Shown one piece after another: positions 48,480-61,566 of a stretch of DNA of 64,000 nt (within the stretch, counting starts at the first letter, position 1; every line of letters starts with the position of its first letter). The stretch lies in the NCBI GenBank assembly GCA_902729315.2, contig LR746281.1, positions 1,801,001 through 1,865,000 on the forward strand. Reading direction: 5' to 3'. Under the pieces are notes generated by a model. It was not told the origin of the DNA. It made no database searches and was given only the letters and a program-made list of their open reading frames with translations. Made by a program: the position numbers and the translations under genes. This stretch comes from Spirodela intermedia. Its lineage: Eukaryota; Streptophyta; Magnoliopsida; Alismatales; Araceae.

Positions 48480-48720
48480 GTAGGAGGATTTTTTTGTATA
48501 GTAGTAATAAGCCCCTTTGACTTCTCTTCATCTGCAAAGAATTCTAGACGCAAATGAATCCGCAGAGGCAAAGGGCTGATCTTTGAATAGGAAAAGGAAT
48601 GGATCCGCAGGGTCCCAAAGGAATTGGCTTATTCGAAAAAAGCCTTGTTCTTTGACTAGGCTCAAGCACCGCTAAGGGGCGAGAGAGAGATAATAAAAAA
48701 AAAAAGAAGAAGCAAAGGGT
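48480..48720. other. Possible organelle-derived (mitochondrial-like) insert
   Basis: The texture of this stretch (tgaataggaaaaggaatgg, ggatccgcagggtccc, ggcttattcgaaaaaagcc) is reminiscent of plant mitochondrial non-coding DNA and unlike the flanks. The call rests on impression only; no known organelle gene is visible. Confidence 0.25.
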
Positions 48721-50031
48721 AGGTCAAAAAACTAGATAAAGCGATTTGGCGGGTCGGACCACTTTTATTCCACAAGGGACGAAGATAACCTTGGGCTTGA
48801 AAGAATGGTCCTTCGCATGAGCCCAGTAGAGATCGACCGAGCCCAAACTTCCATTCTCGGAACTGGGCTCAAGGCCAGGCTTGGACTGCACTAAGATGGG
48901 CCGGACAAGTTGGGCCCGGGCCAATAAGATATGGTCCAAATCGCCCAAAACCCAACTTGCATCGGGTTGGGCTCAAGACCGGTCACGACCCAATTCAGAT
49001 AGAACTTTTGGGCCTTGCCCCCCCCCCCCTTCCTCATCTTCTCTCCAGAGCGAGAGAGCGAGAGAGAGAGAGAGAGAGAGAGAGAGGGCTTCTCGCCTGC
49101 ATGGTGGTGCTGACGTCGTCGTCTCCAATGAACGCACTCTCTTCGGGGCATCTCCTGCAGCTCCCAATGCAGTAAAAACTCAAAAGCTGGTACCCAATCT
49201 GCTTGGCAAGCAACAGTAGGAGGTCCCTTCCGACGGCTTTCCTCAGCTCAGTTTTATTGACAGAGGGAGAGAGAGAGAGAGAGAGAGAGAGTATGCCGTA
49301 TAGCGCTCCTGTTCCTGTAGCTCGTCCCCTACCGTCCGAGAGGTATCGGCCAGGCTTTTGGCCCCGGATGTTCCCACAGTCGCGATCGCGGCTGTCCACA
49401 CGATGAATATAAAGATTGTCTTTTTGTTCTTCCCAAGAGTTTAGGACTGGATCTGGAGGCAGAAACTGCCTGCTGCTCTCCTCGGAATTATCAGCTGACC
49501 TCGCTGTAGCATGCTGGCCGAATCAACGAAATCATAACTCAGCAGAGTTGAGTTAATGAACGTTTCTGGTCTTGCCAAGACGCGCATTCCCAGAAAGTGC
49601 GGATTCCTCTGGAGCGGACCAGGCATGGGGTGGGGAGGGAGGGAGGGAGAGAGAGAGAGAGCGAGAGCGAGAGATGGTGGAAAATCCGCAAGAGGATCAG
49701 AACATATGGAGAACTAAGGGTCACGGTCACGGGTAGCCCCCATCTACGTACGTGGTCCATGCATGAACCAAACCCCTACGACATTAGCTTGCACGCGACC
49801 TTAGCGTCGGTCCATATCAACTTATATACACGTGTATTATCTTATTGTACTAGTACATAGAGAGAGGGACTGGGGAGACAACGAGGGATATGGACGCACC
49901 TTTCTTTTGTCCTCTTCCCTTCTGTTACCCTCTCTCTATCTTCTGCTTTTAATCTTGGTTTTTCCTGTGATTGCTTCTTCGGTGCTATTGTTTCTTCGTC
50001 TCTCTCTCCCTCCCTCTCTCTCTATGTGCAC

Positions 50032-50058
50032 ATATATATATATATATATATATATATA
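50032..50058. repeat. (TA)n microsatellite
   Basis: About 13 TA dinucleotides in an intergenic position. Confidence 0.95.
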
Positions 50059-50469
50059 CGCATATATTTATGTGTATCTTAATGCATATGCGTAAGCGAG
50101 AGGTAAAATTGTAAAAATGAGCTAGAGAAGCTCTTGGTAGTAAATATTGAAGAAGGAAACGCTCGGCGGCAAAAGTCGCTAGTTTTCCTGGCAAACCCGA
50201 ACATCAATCTGCGTCTCCGCAGAGGCTGCCGGGCTGGCCGTCCGGCAGCCCCTCGATTCCTCAGTTCAGGCACTGTAAGGAATTCAATTATGTAGATCGA
50301 GGATGATATCGAGCTTAGAGAAACCCACAGATTGGCACCGTCAGTGCTGGTGGTCCTCCCCTCTTCGCCCATCCCCTTCCCCTGGATTTGCAGGTGACGA
50401 GATGCACAGGGACCGCCTCCTTGGGATGGGGAGGGGTAGCAGGCAGCTAATCCGAGGCAGGATGATAAG

Positions 50470-50472
<3 letters not shown>

Positions 50473-50509
<37 letters not shown>
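50473..50509. repeat. (GA)n microsatellite
   Basis: About 18 GA dinucleotides in an intergenic position. Confidence 0.95.
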
Positions 50510-50512
<3 letters not shown>

Positions 50513-53500
50513 CACAGTGATCAGGACCACCCGTCCTGGTGAAATACAAAAGCAGAGAGCTTGAATTAATTCCTGGAAGAGCCACTGCACTAGCCAACAG
50601 CGTGATTATCTTGCAGTAACGAGCCTGACAGGAGGTTAACATAATTTGGAAGGGAAGGGATGGGAAAGGGTGGGGGGCGGGGGGGGCGGGGAGGGCGGTG
50701 GGGGCGGGCGGACAGTTCTAGGGTTCACCCCAATCTAACACGTAGATGCATGGAACATGCAGGATGGGCACGCTTCGTCACCCACTGGCTGGAAGATGAC
50801 TGAGGAGGTCATGGATTGGCAAAGACCTATCCCCCGGGTTGTCTGTTGTTCCCTCACCTGACGCCTTTCAGGGCGAGCGGGGGAAGTCTCATTTCCAAGT
50901 TCACGGTTGAAGACATTCAAGTTAAGCGAGAAAAAAGCTCCATGAGATCGCAGTTTCAGAGAATTCTTCAGACCAGCGTCAGAACTCCGAGGCGCCTCCC
51001 TCTCCCTCTCCACCTTCTGGTCCTCCCGTCCTTCAAGTAACCCTTCCATTCTGCTCTGCTCTCTCTCTCTCTCTCTCTACACGAGTTCTTCAAGTTTTAC
51101 TTCTCGTTGTGCCGATGGAAGGTCGGTGCAGACCCTCTGAATACGCGGATCAACACGACGGAGGGCCTATCCAATCTCACTCGGCACTTTCCCCTTTTCT
51201 TCAGCCCTTATTCTCTTTTGCTTTCTCGACGAGATATCTCGCTTACGGCTCTTGTTGCTCTTGAAGTCCTCCGAACAGGCCCTATCTCCCTTCGATCTAA
51301 GTCTGATCGAATCGAAGAAAGATTTCATTTTTTGATCATCAACTAGGGTTTCGGGATTCTCGCGGCAGCATATTCATGGTCCCCTCCGAGCGGTGTGACA
51401 CACCTCAGAGTTGTGGCAGACCCCGCGAGGAGAGAGCACGAGGTTGCATGGTATGGTTGGGATGGAAAGGACGTCCAGGTGCTGTGCCAGTAACTTGGGA
51501 AGCGTTCCCACGTTCTCAGCCAGGAACTGAAGTATCGTCTTAGACGGGTGACGGCATTAGGACTGTGACCATGAGACGGAAGAACATCGATAGATAATTA
51601 GATTGTCTTTTCTGACGAATATATGTCTTAGTCCCAAGTTTGACTATTATTGTTTTCCGTGGGGTGATCTATACAGCCCAATTTCTAGGTCTTCCATCTG
51701 AAAAACGTAGAATACCGTAGAAAAATTGAAAAAAAGAGAATATATTTTTGTCAAACTCCAGGTCAATCCGGACAGAAATCGTAGGCTCCTGTAGTTTTAC
51801 TTCATGCTTAACTTACAACACATCATGTGACTATTCTGGTGTTCTCATGGAGCTAATCACGGAGTCTGTCATCAAGAAAGTGGTATAAGGATAGGAGAGA
51901 TGCCAGCATACCTGGTTCACGTCTAAATGTTGTCTTACCTGGCTCCAATGGCATGAATAGAAAACGACCCATTTTAGGGATGAGGGGGGTGGCGCGTGAT
52001 CCTCGAGGTAAACCCACCCATTAATGCTGATTTTATACGTTCATAGTCTCCAAATAAAGAGATGCCTTCTACGGATGATGAGTCGAGGGAAATCCCATTG
52101 GTAACAACCAACAGTAGACATGATAGTCTCATGGAGGAACGCACGGCAGACTGACGGGCCCCTATTAACGCACCATACTCATCTCAGATGAGATCCACAG
52201 ACGAAGATCTCCATCCCAAGAGAGACATTTATGAGGAAGACGCCCCCCCCTCCCTGAATTTGAGCATAAAGAGGAAAAGAAGGGAATTAAGGCTACGAAA
52301 AACAACCTAGTTCGTGACAAACGAGTGGAAAAGCATGAAAGGCATTTGACCAAAGAACTAGTTAGAATAATCAGTTTGAAGTGGAGACGATTCACTGCAA
52401 CGTACTTCTTGTAGTACTTATCGAATTCTCTGAAACATCCACCACAATATGAATCTCTCATTATTTCTTTCGCAAACCAAACAACTGGTGTGGTTTATCC
52501 TCAAAGAAGATGATAATGAGATAGAGAGACGAATCCTTATTGACCGTGCCTTATCGATCGTGTGTGTGTGCTGCGAGAAATATTGATGATCCGCTAACAT
52601 TTGACCATTCATCGCGATAACAGCAGTATAATAAACCGCATAACGAATTCAAACATAATACTTCGATCAATAAAATGATTAAAATGTGAACAACTCAGTA
52701 AATTATGTTAACATGCCAACGGTATAGACGTCTCACTCCATGAGGGAGAATACGCAGCGCACTGTTCTTATGCTTTCCCTCACAAGTGTAGAGTTCCCTT
52801 TCAGTCATTTCATATGGCCTATACTACCATACCACATGGCCAGGTCTTTCCCTCATCATCTACAGGGAGAGGTGACTGGACGCCATGCAAACCTATCATA
52901 ATAGTTTTGGGAGTGACCAAGGGGAATTTAAATCTAGAAGCATGATATTTAAATTTTCAACTTGGAAGGCAGATACGTTTGGAGATATTATTGAGAATCA
53001 ATAAACTATATCTCTTAATGATTAACTTTTGTCATGTCAGAAAACTAACTTTTATCTCCTTCAAGGTTTTTTTCCCAACCCTTTTATGCAATTTCACATT
53101 TTCCCATCGTGATATGAATGGTATACACGCTATCTGTGACATTTAGTGGAGAATACAATTGAGAACATAAGAGAAGTTATGTCAATTTCTATATTTTATA
53201 ATCAATCATTTATGGTTACTGATGTTGCCTTAGCTTATTATCCATATCTTGCCCAATAAAATTGGAGCTCTCCCCGTTTCACTTCCCCATCTTTGTCGAC
53301 TGGGTAAATGGAAAACTTATGCACGTTCAACTAGTTTTATGATTTTGAAAGGTGCACGAAGCACGGAGGAGATCGATATGAATTTTCTCAAAAATAGTGT
53401 ACGGCTTTAACCAAAACCAGTGAAAAGGTTCCGACTAGAAAATGAGAAAACACAGAAAAGGGCTGGTGATACTCTTTCAATGAAACCCCCCTCCCTAGTC

Positions 53501-55107
53501 ATTATTTCACCAGTTTAGTCATCTCATTGTTCCTTATTTGATAGGTTTATCAGTTTATATCCAGTAGAATAAATATAACGCAGATTCTATCAATCATAAG
53601 GTTATTATTGTAGCTCCACTCCGAGAAAATCTTATCATTTATCAGTATGGTAAGAGAACGGTATCCCCAAAATTTCATAAACTCTATAGCACCTGCGCCC
53701 AGGATCTTGAATCCCGTTGGCCAAACATTGAATATTCTCACATATCACGAAAACAGCCAGACTAACATTTGCTAATGACAGACCGTGTCCTCAAGAAAAA
53801 TTGAATAACGAACAGCAGACAGGATGGAATATCCAATGACTTTGGCCTCATTTAATCTTGCGAAATGTGGGGAGATGCAACATATTCTTCTAACAAGCCT
53901 AGTAAAGGTATCCAAAATGGGTACGGTTTATCATATAATTACTCTAGATTGATGTTGACGAAGTAATCTTTCTTGTACGGGATACTGCCGTCGATATTTT
54001 AAAAAATGAAACTGTAGATCTCCTAGAGTTTCGTTAAGGACAGCAACAGAAATTTTAAGCAGCCCAGTAAGAAAATATCAAGGCTTCCTCCCAAGGGTCA
54101 GTACTCCTATATAGTTTTGAGATCGACGCAGTAAAGGAAGCTCACTCCAAATTTCAAGAGAACCCTCAAATACCATCTAACGCGATGCGAGCCCTAACAC
54201 GATATGTTAAGAGTATGGAGATCCGCATCTTCATTCACTTGATATTGGACAAACTCTCAGCTACATCCAAGGGGTTTTAGCCTGTTGAGCAGCTTAACCT
54301 ATGTCCCAGATGGTAGAACTAGAAGGTCCCAATGAAGCCTCACCATGTCTGACTTTACCGACCATCTAGTAAAGAAACACGGAGGATACGCACAGCCTTG
54401 CCCTAGATTTCCAAGTTAAGGTTGTCTAGATGAAATGGGCCATCTCCATCCTCCCCGAGACGCATTAAATCTGGGGGCGGGGGGGAGGGGGGAAGTTGTA
54501 AGGTCCTGATTCTCTTTGCGATGGGTTTCTGTCTGGCTGAAGCCTACCCACAATAAATCAGGCAAAGAAGGTGGTAATACCCTGTCCTGCAAGAAAATTC
54601 CAGCATATGATAGCAATCAAGGTGCACAAAGTTCGATTTTTATGTTCTCTCCAGAGGAATGACTGACCGCTACGGGTGGTTTTTGGGGGGGGGCGGTGGC
54701 GCTGGACCGGGGGGGAGAAGGGTAAAGAGCTAGAAATAGAGTAGGATAGAGACCTGACCTTTCATAGCCCCGTTAGCTTCGTAAAGCGTTCCAGCCTGCC
54801 ATCGTCTCAGAGCATTCGATCTGTCTGAAGGAGGAGCTGCAACCAGCTAGCATTGCGGTAAAATGCAATAGGCGAAGTACCAGAGATTATGGGAGGGGAA
54901 TGACAGACAAAAAAATGCAACACAAAAAATAAAAAAATAAATGGAAAGTTCAGAAGATAGCAATTCGATCTGATAACAAATTGTTCATCCAGTCCAATCT
55001 CAGCATCTATCGCGGAGCGTGGGGTAGGTATACTTACATCTACCAAAATAATACATATGTACAGTTGAAGCAGCAGATTTTGAAATCAATAGATCCGATA
55101 TGTGTGT

Positions 55108-55140
55108 GTGAGAGAGAGAGAGAGAGTGGGGGGGGAGAGA

Positions 55141-55172
<32 letters not shown>
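55108..55172. repeat. Compound GT/GA/G-run microsatellite
   Basis: GA runs broken by a poly-G block and a TAGA unit, lying 160 bp beyond the stop codon of the B3 gene. Confidence 0.95.
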
Positions 55173-55173
<1 letters not shown>

Positions 55174-55331
55174 GACGGGGAAGAGAACGCTACTCGGCAA
55201 TTGTATGATCGCTACTCGGAAGAATTCATTCTCCCATAGCTTGGCTCAGACTCACCGGCAATATAGTTGCAAGCGGAGATCATAAAGTGGAGGAGGAATT
55301 CTCTTGTTTTCTTCGTCGTGGTCATCTTCTT

Positions 55332-56285
55332 CTACATCTCCAGGTCCAATGACATTGGGTGCTTATCTTTGCTCGGCGACTCGGGGATCTCCGAGACCCC
55401 AAGACTCAGTCGAAGACGATCCGTGGAATCACCATCCGAATCAGCTTCTTCAGGAGCCGCGCAATCCAAATTCACGCCGAACAGCCTCACCCTCTTGGCG
55501 GCAGCGTTGCTGGGGATCACCGGTACCGAGTTTAAAACTACGGGCGTGCCATGTCCGCCGCCCCCAAGTTGCACTGGGACCTGCGATGGGGTGCCCGCCG
55601 ATCTCAGATACCAGAACGTGTCCGAGGGGTAGGCGACAGCATTGTAAGGGAAGCCCAGGTGTCGGCGGGGATCAAAGGTTCCCGACGTGGAGGAGACGAA
55701 GTTGCCCCAAGGGACTACAGAGCGGGCGAAGGACATTATCGCGGGGTTCTGATTGAGGCGGGGGGACATGGGGAGGTCGGGGCGGCGCTTCCAGTCGATG
55801 AAGAGGCGGTGGCGGGCTGATTCGCCAAGTCCGCGCTGGAACGAGACGGTGTCCCCGGCATCGAGGCGTTTCTCCTTGACGAAGCGGCTCCAGCCCTTGG
55901 TCATCACGTAGCTCTGGCTGCTGTTCCAGTAGGAATAGCGGAAGCGCCATTGCTTCCCTGTTCTATCCTCGAAGCATAGCAATAACCCCTTCTCGCTGCA
56001 TGAGGGGTCGAGGGGGAAGTGCTTCTCGGCGTGCTGCTTCGGGATGACGAGGCGGTTAAGCTTCCCCACGTCGCTGGGAGTCACCACCTTGTCGAACATG
56101 TGCTCCTTTTCCACCATGGCAACGCCGCCGCCGTTGTCTGTAGAGTCCATCTGCGAGGAGGAAGAGGTCGAAGGGGGCTGGTGGAAGATGAAGGGAGCGC
56201 GGCGGGTCTGAGAGGGATCCTCGGGTTCTTCTTGATCAAAGAGCTGTCTCTCTCTTCTTCCCTCTTGGAATTCCATGGTTCTCAT
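55332..56285 (-). CDS. NGA: NGATHA-type B3 transcriptional repressor
   Basis: A single exon of 317 aa from the ATG at 56285 (a second in-frame ATG is three codons later). A B3 DNA-binding domain lies at about residues 61-168, starting [20 protein letters not shown] and including [39 protein letters not shown] and the [11 protein letters not shown] end; this is the RAV/NGATHA type without an AP2 domain. A repression motif RLFGV (about 267-271) sits in [10 protein letters not shown] and an EAR-like LRLSL motif follows at about 291-295. NGATHA proteins control leaf margin, style and stigma development, the latter partly through auxin genes. Length and single-exon structure match the family. A long minus-strand leader is suggested by a TATA box at 56851. 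Confidence 0.93.
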   Translation of the reverse strand: MRTMEFQEGRRERQLFDQEEPEDPSQTRRAPFIFHQPPSTSSSSQMDSTDNGGGVAMVEKEHMFDKVVTPSDVGKLNRLVIPKQHAEKHFPLDPSCSEKGLLLCFEDRTGKQWRFRYSYWNSSQSYVMTKGWSRFVKEKRLDAGDTVSFQRGLGESARHRLFIDWKRRPDLPMSPRLNQNPAIMSFARSVVPWGNFVSSTSGTFDPRRHLGFPYNAVAYPSDTFWYLRSAGTPSQVPVQLGGGGHGTPVVLNSVPVIPSNAAAKRVRLFGVNLDCAAPEEADSDGDSTDRLRLSLGVSEIPESPSKDKHPMSLDLEM

Positions 56286-56850
56286 CTGGCTAGAATTTAT
56301 AATGATGATGATGACAGAAAATCGTCGGCCTCCTTCGAAGCGCAGAGAGAACTATACTGCTGCCGCCGACACCACTTCACGAGCTGAGCTCAGATTCTCT
56401 TTACTCTCCCTCTCTCCCTCACTTGGCACTTCTGAGATGAGAACAGCAGAGGAAAGGTAGAAGAGGGAGGGGGGTGGGGGGAGGTGGGAGGTTTCCAGAG
56501 GCTCTTTTCCCTTCGGGGGAGTTGGGGGGGGGAGTGAGAGAGAGAAAGAGAGAGAGAGGGCGAGGGGGAAAGAAGCTATCCCTTCTGCGATTGGGTACAG
56601 TGCTACAAGATCGGGCGGTTTTCTCTTCCCCTTAACCTGCGAGACGGAAATATAGATCGATGCGGCTCTACGGGTTTCACCAGAGGACCCATTTCTTCTC
56701 TTTCATGGCAGCTGTCCTCTCTTCGAGGAACAAAGCGGCCATAGCTACTTCCCCGCAGAGCCCACTCCTTCAAGATGGGAAATTGAGACAGATAGACAGA
56801 TAGATAGATGGATAGGGAGAGAGAGAGAAGGGTAAAGGGAAGAACTACAG

Positions 56851-56858
56851 CTTTATAA
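56851..56858 (-). promoter_or_regulatory. Possible TATA box of the NGA gene
   Basis: TTATAAAG on the minus strand, 566 bp before the start codon. This would give a leader of about 540 nt. Confidence 0.4.
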
Positions 56859-58663
56859 GGGGAAGTTGGGTGTGTGTGTGTGGGGGGGGGGGGTGTTTGT
56901 TGTGGTGCGAATTATCTGGTTGTGTTCATGTGAGCCCGTCTCTTACATCGCATTTATATTTCCTCTCGATAAGCTCCCCGTGGCCAGTTGTTCAGCAGAA
57001 CTTCTGGGCTGTGGAGACTAGTTTTGCCAGTTTGTCCGAACACCCCCTCCCCCGTCCCCCCCCCCAACCCACCCAACCAACAGCACCCGCACACTAAGAG
57101 TAATAATAATAAAAAAAAATAGCGCAGTTATATATTAATTATGCCATTAACTGTCCTAGAGTTCTCCTAGCCAGCCCCGTACTATCACATGAGCCAAATA
57201 AGCCGATTATTTATATATTCTAGTGGTGCAACTTTTGGCATACTTGTGTAATATTAACCAATAAAATACAATAATTAATGGTTGACGAGGTGCCGCCAGT
57301 GGCGTAGATCTGACGGGGGGGAGGCTTTTGACTTTTTGCACCCTCCGTGCCCCGATCAAGAACACCGCCGACTTTCTCTAATTTCAGAGGCTACGAACGG
57401 CCGGGATTTCGTCATGAGGATCCCTAATCATAAGTAAATATTTAATGGCGCTTGTCTTAATATAGTGGACCCCCCCCCCCTCCCCCCCGCCCTCAGGGGA
57501 CCAACGTGGGCCTTGTGTGGCGGTGATCCTCCCCGGGGAGCGAACATGTGGACGTGATCCCTGCCGCCCAAGACAAGGGGGACGAATAAAAAAGGCGGGA
57601 AAATTAAGTTAGGAAAATTTGGTTAGGAGATTATGAGGATTAATGACGGCGGGTGACCGCCGTCATCGTCGTCAACTTGGCATCTAATGACTCCTTTAGA
57701 CCGCCCGGCTCTCGGGTCCACTTCGAAACGTACGCCGGTCCAAATGGCGAACGCCTGGCGCGCTTCGCCCACCGCACGGGGTTGCGCCACGTCTCCCCTT
57801 TCCTCGGGACTTCAATGAGCCACGTCATCAGCTACCAGGTGGTCCGACGCAGTGGTCCGGGCGGAGGGTCATTTATTTTATTTTACGGAGGGGGGGGTGG
57901 GTGGAAACGTTTATCCATGGCGTCATTGGAATGACGTAGGAGATTATCGGGGTAATTAGAGAGAGATAGAGAGAGAGAGAGAGGGGGGGGGTTGGCTGCC
58001 AGTGCGCTATTTTAGCGGCGACGACCACGCTGTCGCTCGGTTTTCCCGCCGGCCGACGGCCGGTGGCGCCGCCTCACACGGCCCAAAACCTACCGCCACC
58101 CGCTGCTGCTCCATCGGCCGTCGGATGGAGATCGCCGGGTGGGGACGAAGCGCGCTCCGAGCAGAACACGTGGTGGAGGAAGGGGTTCGTACGTACTGGG
58201 GATAAGAGAGAAAGAGAGAGAGCAGGAGCTTGTACCACGGGAACGCGTCAGCAGCCTCGCGTGGGGCTGCTAGTCTTATCGTGGGTCGCCCTCCTCTTCC
58301 GCTTACTACGACGGACACCGATGGGCTCCTGCGACGGTATCAAGGAGGGCCCTTTAATAATCCTACTTGGGTAGCTGCCGACGGCGTAACGAGGGCCTGG
58401 TCTCCGCGTTTATTCTGCCCTCCACCTCCCAACGGTGCGGGAGAAGTAGGCACCGCGGAGCTCCGTTGATGGCAAAGCCTTGCTACAGAGAGGAGGAGGG
58501 GTCGTGGAGGATTCTTATTGGCGTTGGCGGTGTGGGTGGAGGTAGAAAAGTGGGGGAGGATTCACTGGTCCGGGCAGGCGGCGCCGCCAGACTGGAAGGC
58601 GGAGGGGGGAGGACCACCATCGCACTCCGGGGGAAGGCCCACTGGGCCTGGCGCGCAGGGACT

Positions 58664-58672
58664 AAAATATCT
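58664..58672 (+). promoter_or_regulatory. Evening element 9-mer
   Basis: An exact AAAATATCT in a GC-rich stretch, 2.4 kb upstream of NGA and 3 kb upstream of HIPP. It could be a chance match, since roughly half a match is expected per window of this size. Confidence 0.25.
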
Positions 58673-59216
58673 CGCGCGGCAACGTTTTATTCGCTCTTGC
58701 CCCAGCAGCCAATCAGGAGGCGCCACGTAGAGAGGGACATCTGATACCATCAAGAGGGGGGGGGGGTGGTCCCTGTCGGTCTGTGTTAAAGGAGGGGTTG
58801 GAGTAGGGGAGGGGAGGGAGGGAGGTGCGCCATTTAGTTAAAGCTGCCGGGGGGGGCGATCTTTAGACTAGCTCTCGAGTTCTCAGAAAACCCAGGGATG
58901 AGAGTTCTAAAGTTGACACCTACATGGCAGGTGGGGTGCAACCCTCTCTCTCTCTCTGGCCTCCCTCTTTAAGATCGATAAAGGCTGGCTGGTGGGGGAC
59001 CCCTCTCTCTCTCTCATTTATTCAGATGAAGAGAGGGGGGGGGGCGGCGGGGTCTTGCTGCGTTCGCGTGGGCATATGCATCTGATGGACACATTTGTTC
59101 GCCGGATATTTTAATTCCAACTTATATGTGATACAACGATCGGGATGCAGGACCACAGCTCCGTCCCCCCTCCCATGATTCTCTCTTCTTTGGTTTCTTT
59201 AATCAGCTTCCCACTT

Positions 59217-59263
<47 letters not shown>

Positions 59264-59336
59264 ATCTATCTATCTATATATCTATCTATCTATCTATCTA
59301 TCTATCAATCTATCTCTCTATCCATCTATCCATCTA
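59217..59336. repeat. (CT)n followed by (CTAT)n microsatellite
   Basis: About 21 CT units run directly into CTAT tetranucleotides, which become irregular toward the 3' end. Confidence 0.95.
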
Positions 59337-60945
59337 GGCTTGTGTTGGAGAGTGCATGGAAGTGTCCTGACAAAGCATTCTTTTTGGTCGCGCTCCGGCC
59401 CTTGCACCTGACAGAGGAGACTCGGGAGTCCCCTTCCCTGGCGGTGTAATTAGGGCGGGCCCAAGGGAGGAGCCGGGCCAGCCCCCCAACCAGCTATCGC
59501 TTCGCTGCTTGCAGTGCCGCCATTACTAACCGCCTACGTAAGCCAGGCGCACCCGAATGCGCAAGCAAACCCTAACCAGGGAGGAAGGGTCGACCAGCCG
59601 GCGAGAAAACCCAAAGAATTCCTGCCCGGCAGAAGAAACAGCTGTGCGGGGCTCGCCTCCCCGCCTGCTCTGAGCAAAACCGTTGAAGCTCCGCCGTCGG
59701 GTCGCTTTCCCACCGCATGGAGGAAGACTGGTGTGCATATTTATAGAGGTTTTCACTCCCCTCTTCCCCCGCCCCCACAAATTTATTGTACGTTGTTACC
59801 TCCATTAATTCTCCCTCCCTCTCTTCCTCCTTCCTCCCCATCTTCTCTCTCTCTCGCTCGATCCCCGAGGGTCGCCGACAGGTGGGTATATGTGCGAGAT
59901 GGGGGAAATAAAAAATGTGGCGATCGGCCGGGGATTGAATCTCCGGTGGGTATGTGGTTTTTTCTTCTTCTGATGAGTGGGCAAAGCTCGGAATGATGAT
60001 ACTTCCTCTCCTACTCCCTGTAGGCCTTTTATTTCCCCGCGTCCCCCCCCCCTTCCGGCGGCGAAACCAGGAGGATGCAACTGCAGTTGACCAGTAGGCC
60101 GGCTAAGAATCCGAGGTGATGGCCGGGAACCCACAGGCAGGCTGGTCCATAGAAGCCTGCGGGCTGAAGGTTAAAGATGGTTGTGCAAATGGGTGGCTGC
60201 ACTCTCTCTCCCTCCCTCCCTCGCTCTCTCTCTCTCTCTCTGCATTTCTACCGACAAGCCCGCACACTGTCTCCGATGCTGTTTCCTATCCCCGCTTCCT
60301 ACTCGCCTTTCTCTGTTCATCGAGCGTGATGGATTACCCGCATTAACGGTCAAGATCGGGCTTATTGGGCCTCAAGTCAAGTCAATGCTAACCTGATATG
60401 GCCCTATGAGAAGAGCCCAGATCAGCAGATCTGGGCCACAGCCCAGTTTGATAGAAAGGTCAGGATACGGATCCTGGGGCAGTTTTAAAGGAGCCCATAA
60501 CTCGTTAACCAACTCACAATTAAGTTCACCGGTTCCGAAGGGAAATCTACGAATATAGCATATAATATGTTCATATAACATGACTGTAATATCGATTCGG
60601 TTTTTGGAAAAAAGTCCATTCTCAAATCTTCTATTAATCACACTTCCAAGCGAAGCTATCATATTAGTCATTATATAATTATATTTCAAGGCCAATAAGC
60701 TTCCCATTCCGCTCAACTCCCCGGAATTAATCCCATTATTTTCCCAACCATTTGTCCTTTATCCTTTATAATGGTAAACTAGTTAGAGTCTGCCCCTTGA
60801 ATGCAAGCATATACATAGATACATATTGGGATCTTTTTATTCTAGAAATGTGCTCAGAGATACCGATCCACCATCACATTAGCATCTCTTACAACCAAGC
60901 TCAGACGCAATACAAAGCCCATCTAACCACTGTTGCTCGCACCCC

Positions 60946-60948
<3 letters not shown>

Positions 60949-61017
<69 letters not shown>
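60949..61017. repeat. (GT)n(GA)n compound microsatellite
   Basis: About 15 GT units directly joined to about 19 GA units. Confidence 0.95.
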
Positions 61018-61018
<1 letters not shown>

Positions 61019-61558
61019 ATGTGAAGGTATTTGTCACGAAAACGTTATCGGCTTTTGGCCCATTAAACCTTGTATTACTAAATGATGGCAGACAGCTTGA
61101 AAAGTAAGAATCAAAGATATAACTGATTGGAAAATGGCATATCGAGTATTTGTTCATTTAAAGGTATCGAAAATGTGCCTTTTTTTTCTGGGTAACGTGG
61201 ATTATTCGAACAGGTGGATGCCAAGGAAGAATCTCCATTCTCTTCTTTCTGCTCTTGAAACAGAAACTGCGCTGAACGAAGATAAGCTTCTCTCAGATCC
61301 TCCAGCAGGGAAGCTTTCTGGAAGGACACTTCGGCTCTACTTTCCCGCCATCCCGACGTCAAGATTGTTTCCTTCCCCACAAGAATAGCCTTAGCTGGGA
61401 GGGCGGGTCCATCCGTGAGTGAGGCCCCCTTGTTCATCACGAAAAGGTGGCGGCACTCGGTCATTCCTGCTATCCTTCACTTTTCCCAGTCGGGGTTATC
61501 TACTTCAATGCACGCCCGTCTTTACGTGGGGGGAACCCCCTTCCCCACCTCTTTCGTC

Positions 61559-61566
61559 TATATAAA
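61559..61566 (+). promoter_or_regulatory. TATA box of HIPP
   Basis: TATATAAA 60 bp before the start codon, giving a short leader of about 35 nt. Confidence 0.65.

Larger units (their letters stand above)
47251..55331. other. Eight-kb gene-poor spacer between LHY and the B3 gene
   Basis: No protein-coding gene is recognised. Contents include a (GA)n run at 47955-47986, a short inverted-repeat segment (48226-48432), a possible organelle-derived insert (48480-48720), GA runs at 49049-49087, 49268-49291 and 50473-50509, a (TA)n run at 50032-50058, and AT-rich sequence from about 51.6 to 55 kb. The 3' flank of the minus-strand B3 gene begins near 55.3 kb, with a mixed GA run at 55108-55172. Confidence 0.5.
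56286..61558. other. Five-kb spacer between NGA and HIPP
   Basis: No convincing gene. The first 600 bp are the NGA leader and promoter. Many short simple repeats follow: G- and C-runs near 57050 and 57470, (GA)n near 57960, (CT)n/(CTAT)n at 59217-59336 and (GT)n(GA)n at 60949-61017. GC-rich segments at 57.6-58.7 kb contain open frames without recognisable motifs, and one exact evening element lies at 58664. Confidence 0.5.

Noticed and set aside
49034-49399. Open frames with long RERERE or SLSLSL runs at many GA/CT tracts
   Set aside because: These are translations of microsatellites and not genes.
59514-59996. 160-codon plus-strand frame in the NGA-HIPP spacer
   Set aside because: Pro/Ser-rich low complexity without a recognisable domain; likely a chance frame in GC-rich DNA.
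61134-61388. 84-codon plus-strand frame before HIPP
   Set aside because: No motif, no good start context and no support from neighbours; it overlaps the presumed HIPP promoter.
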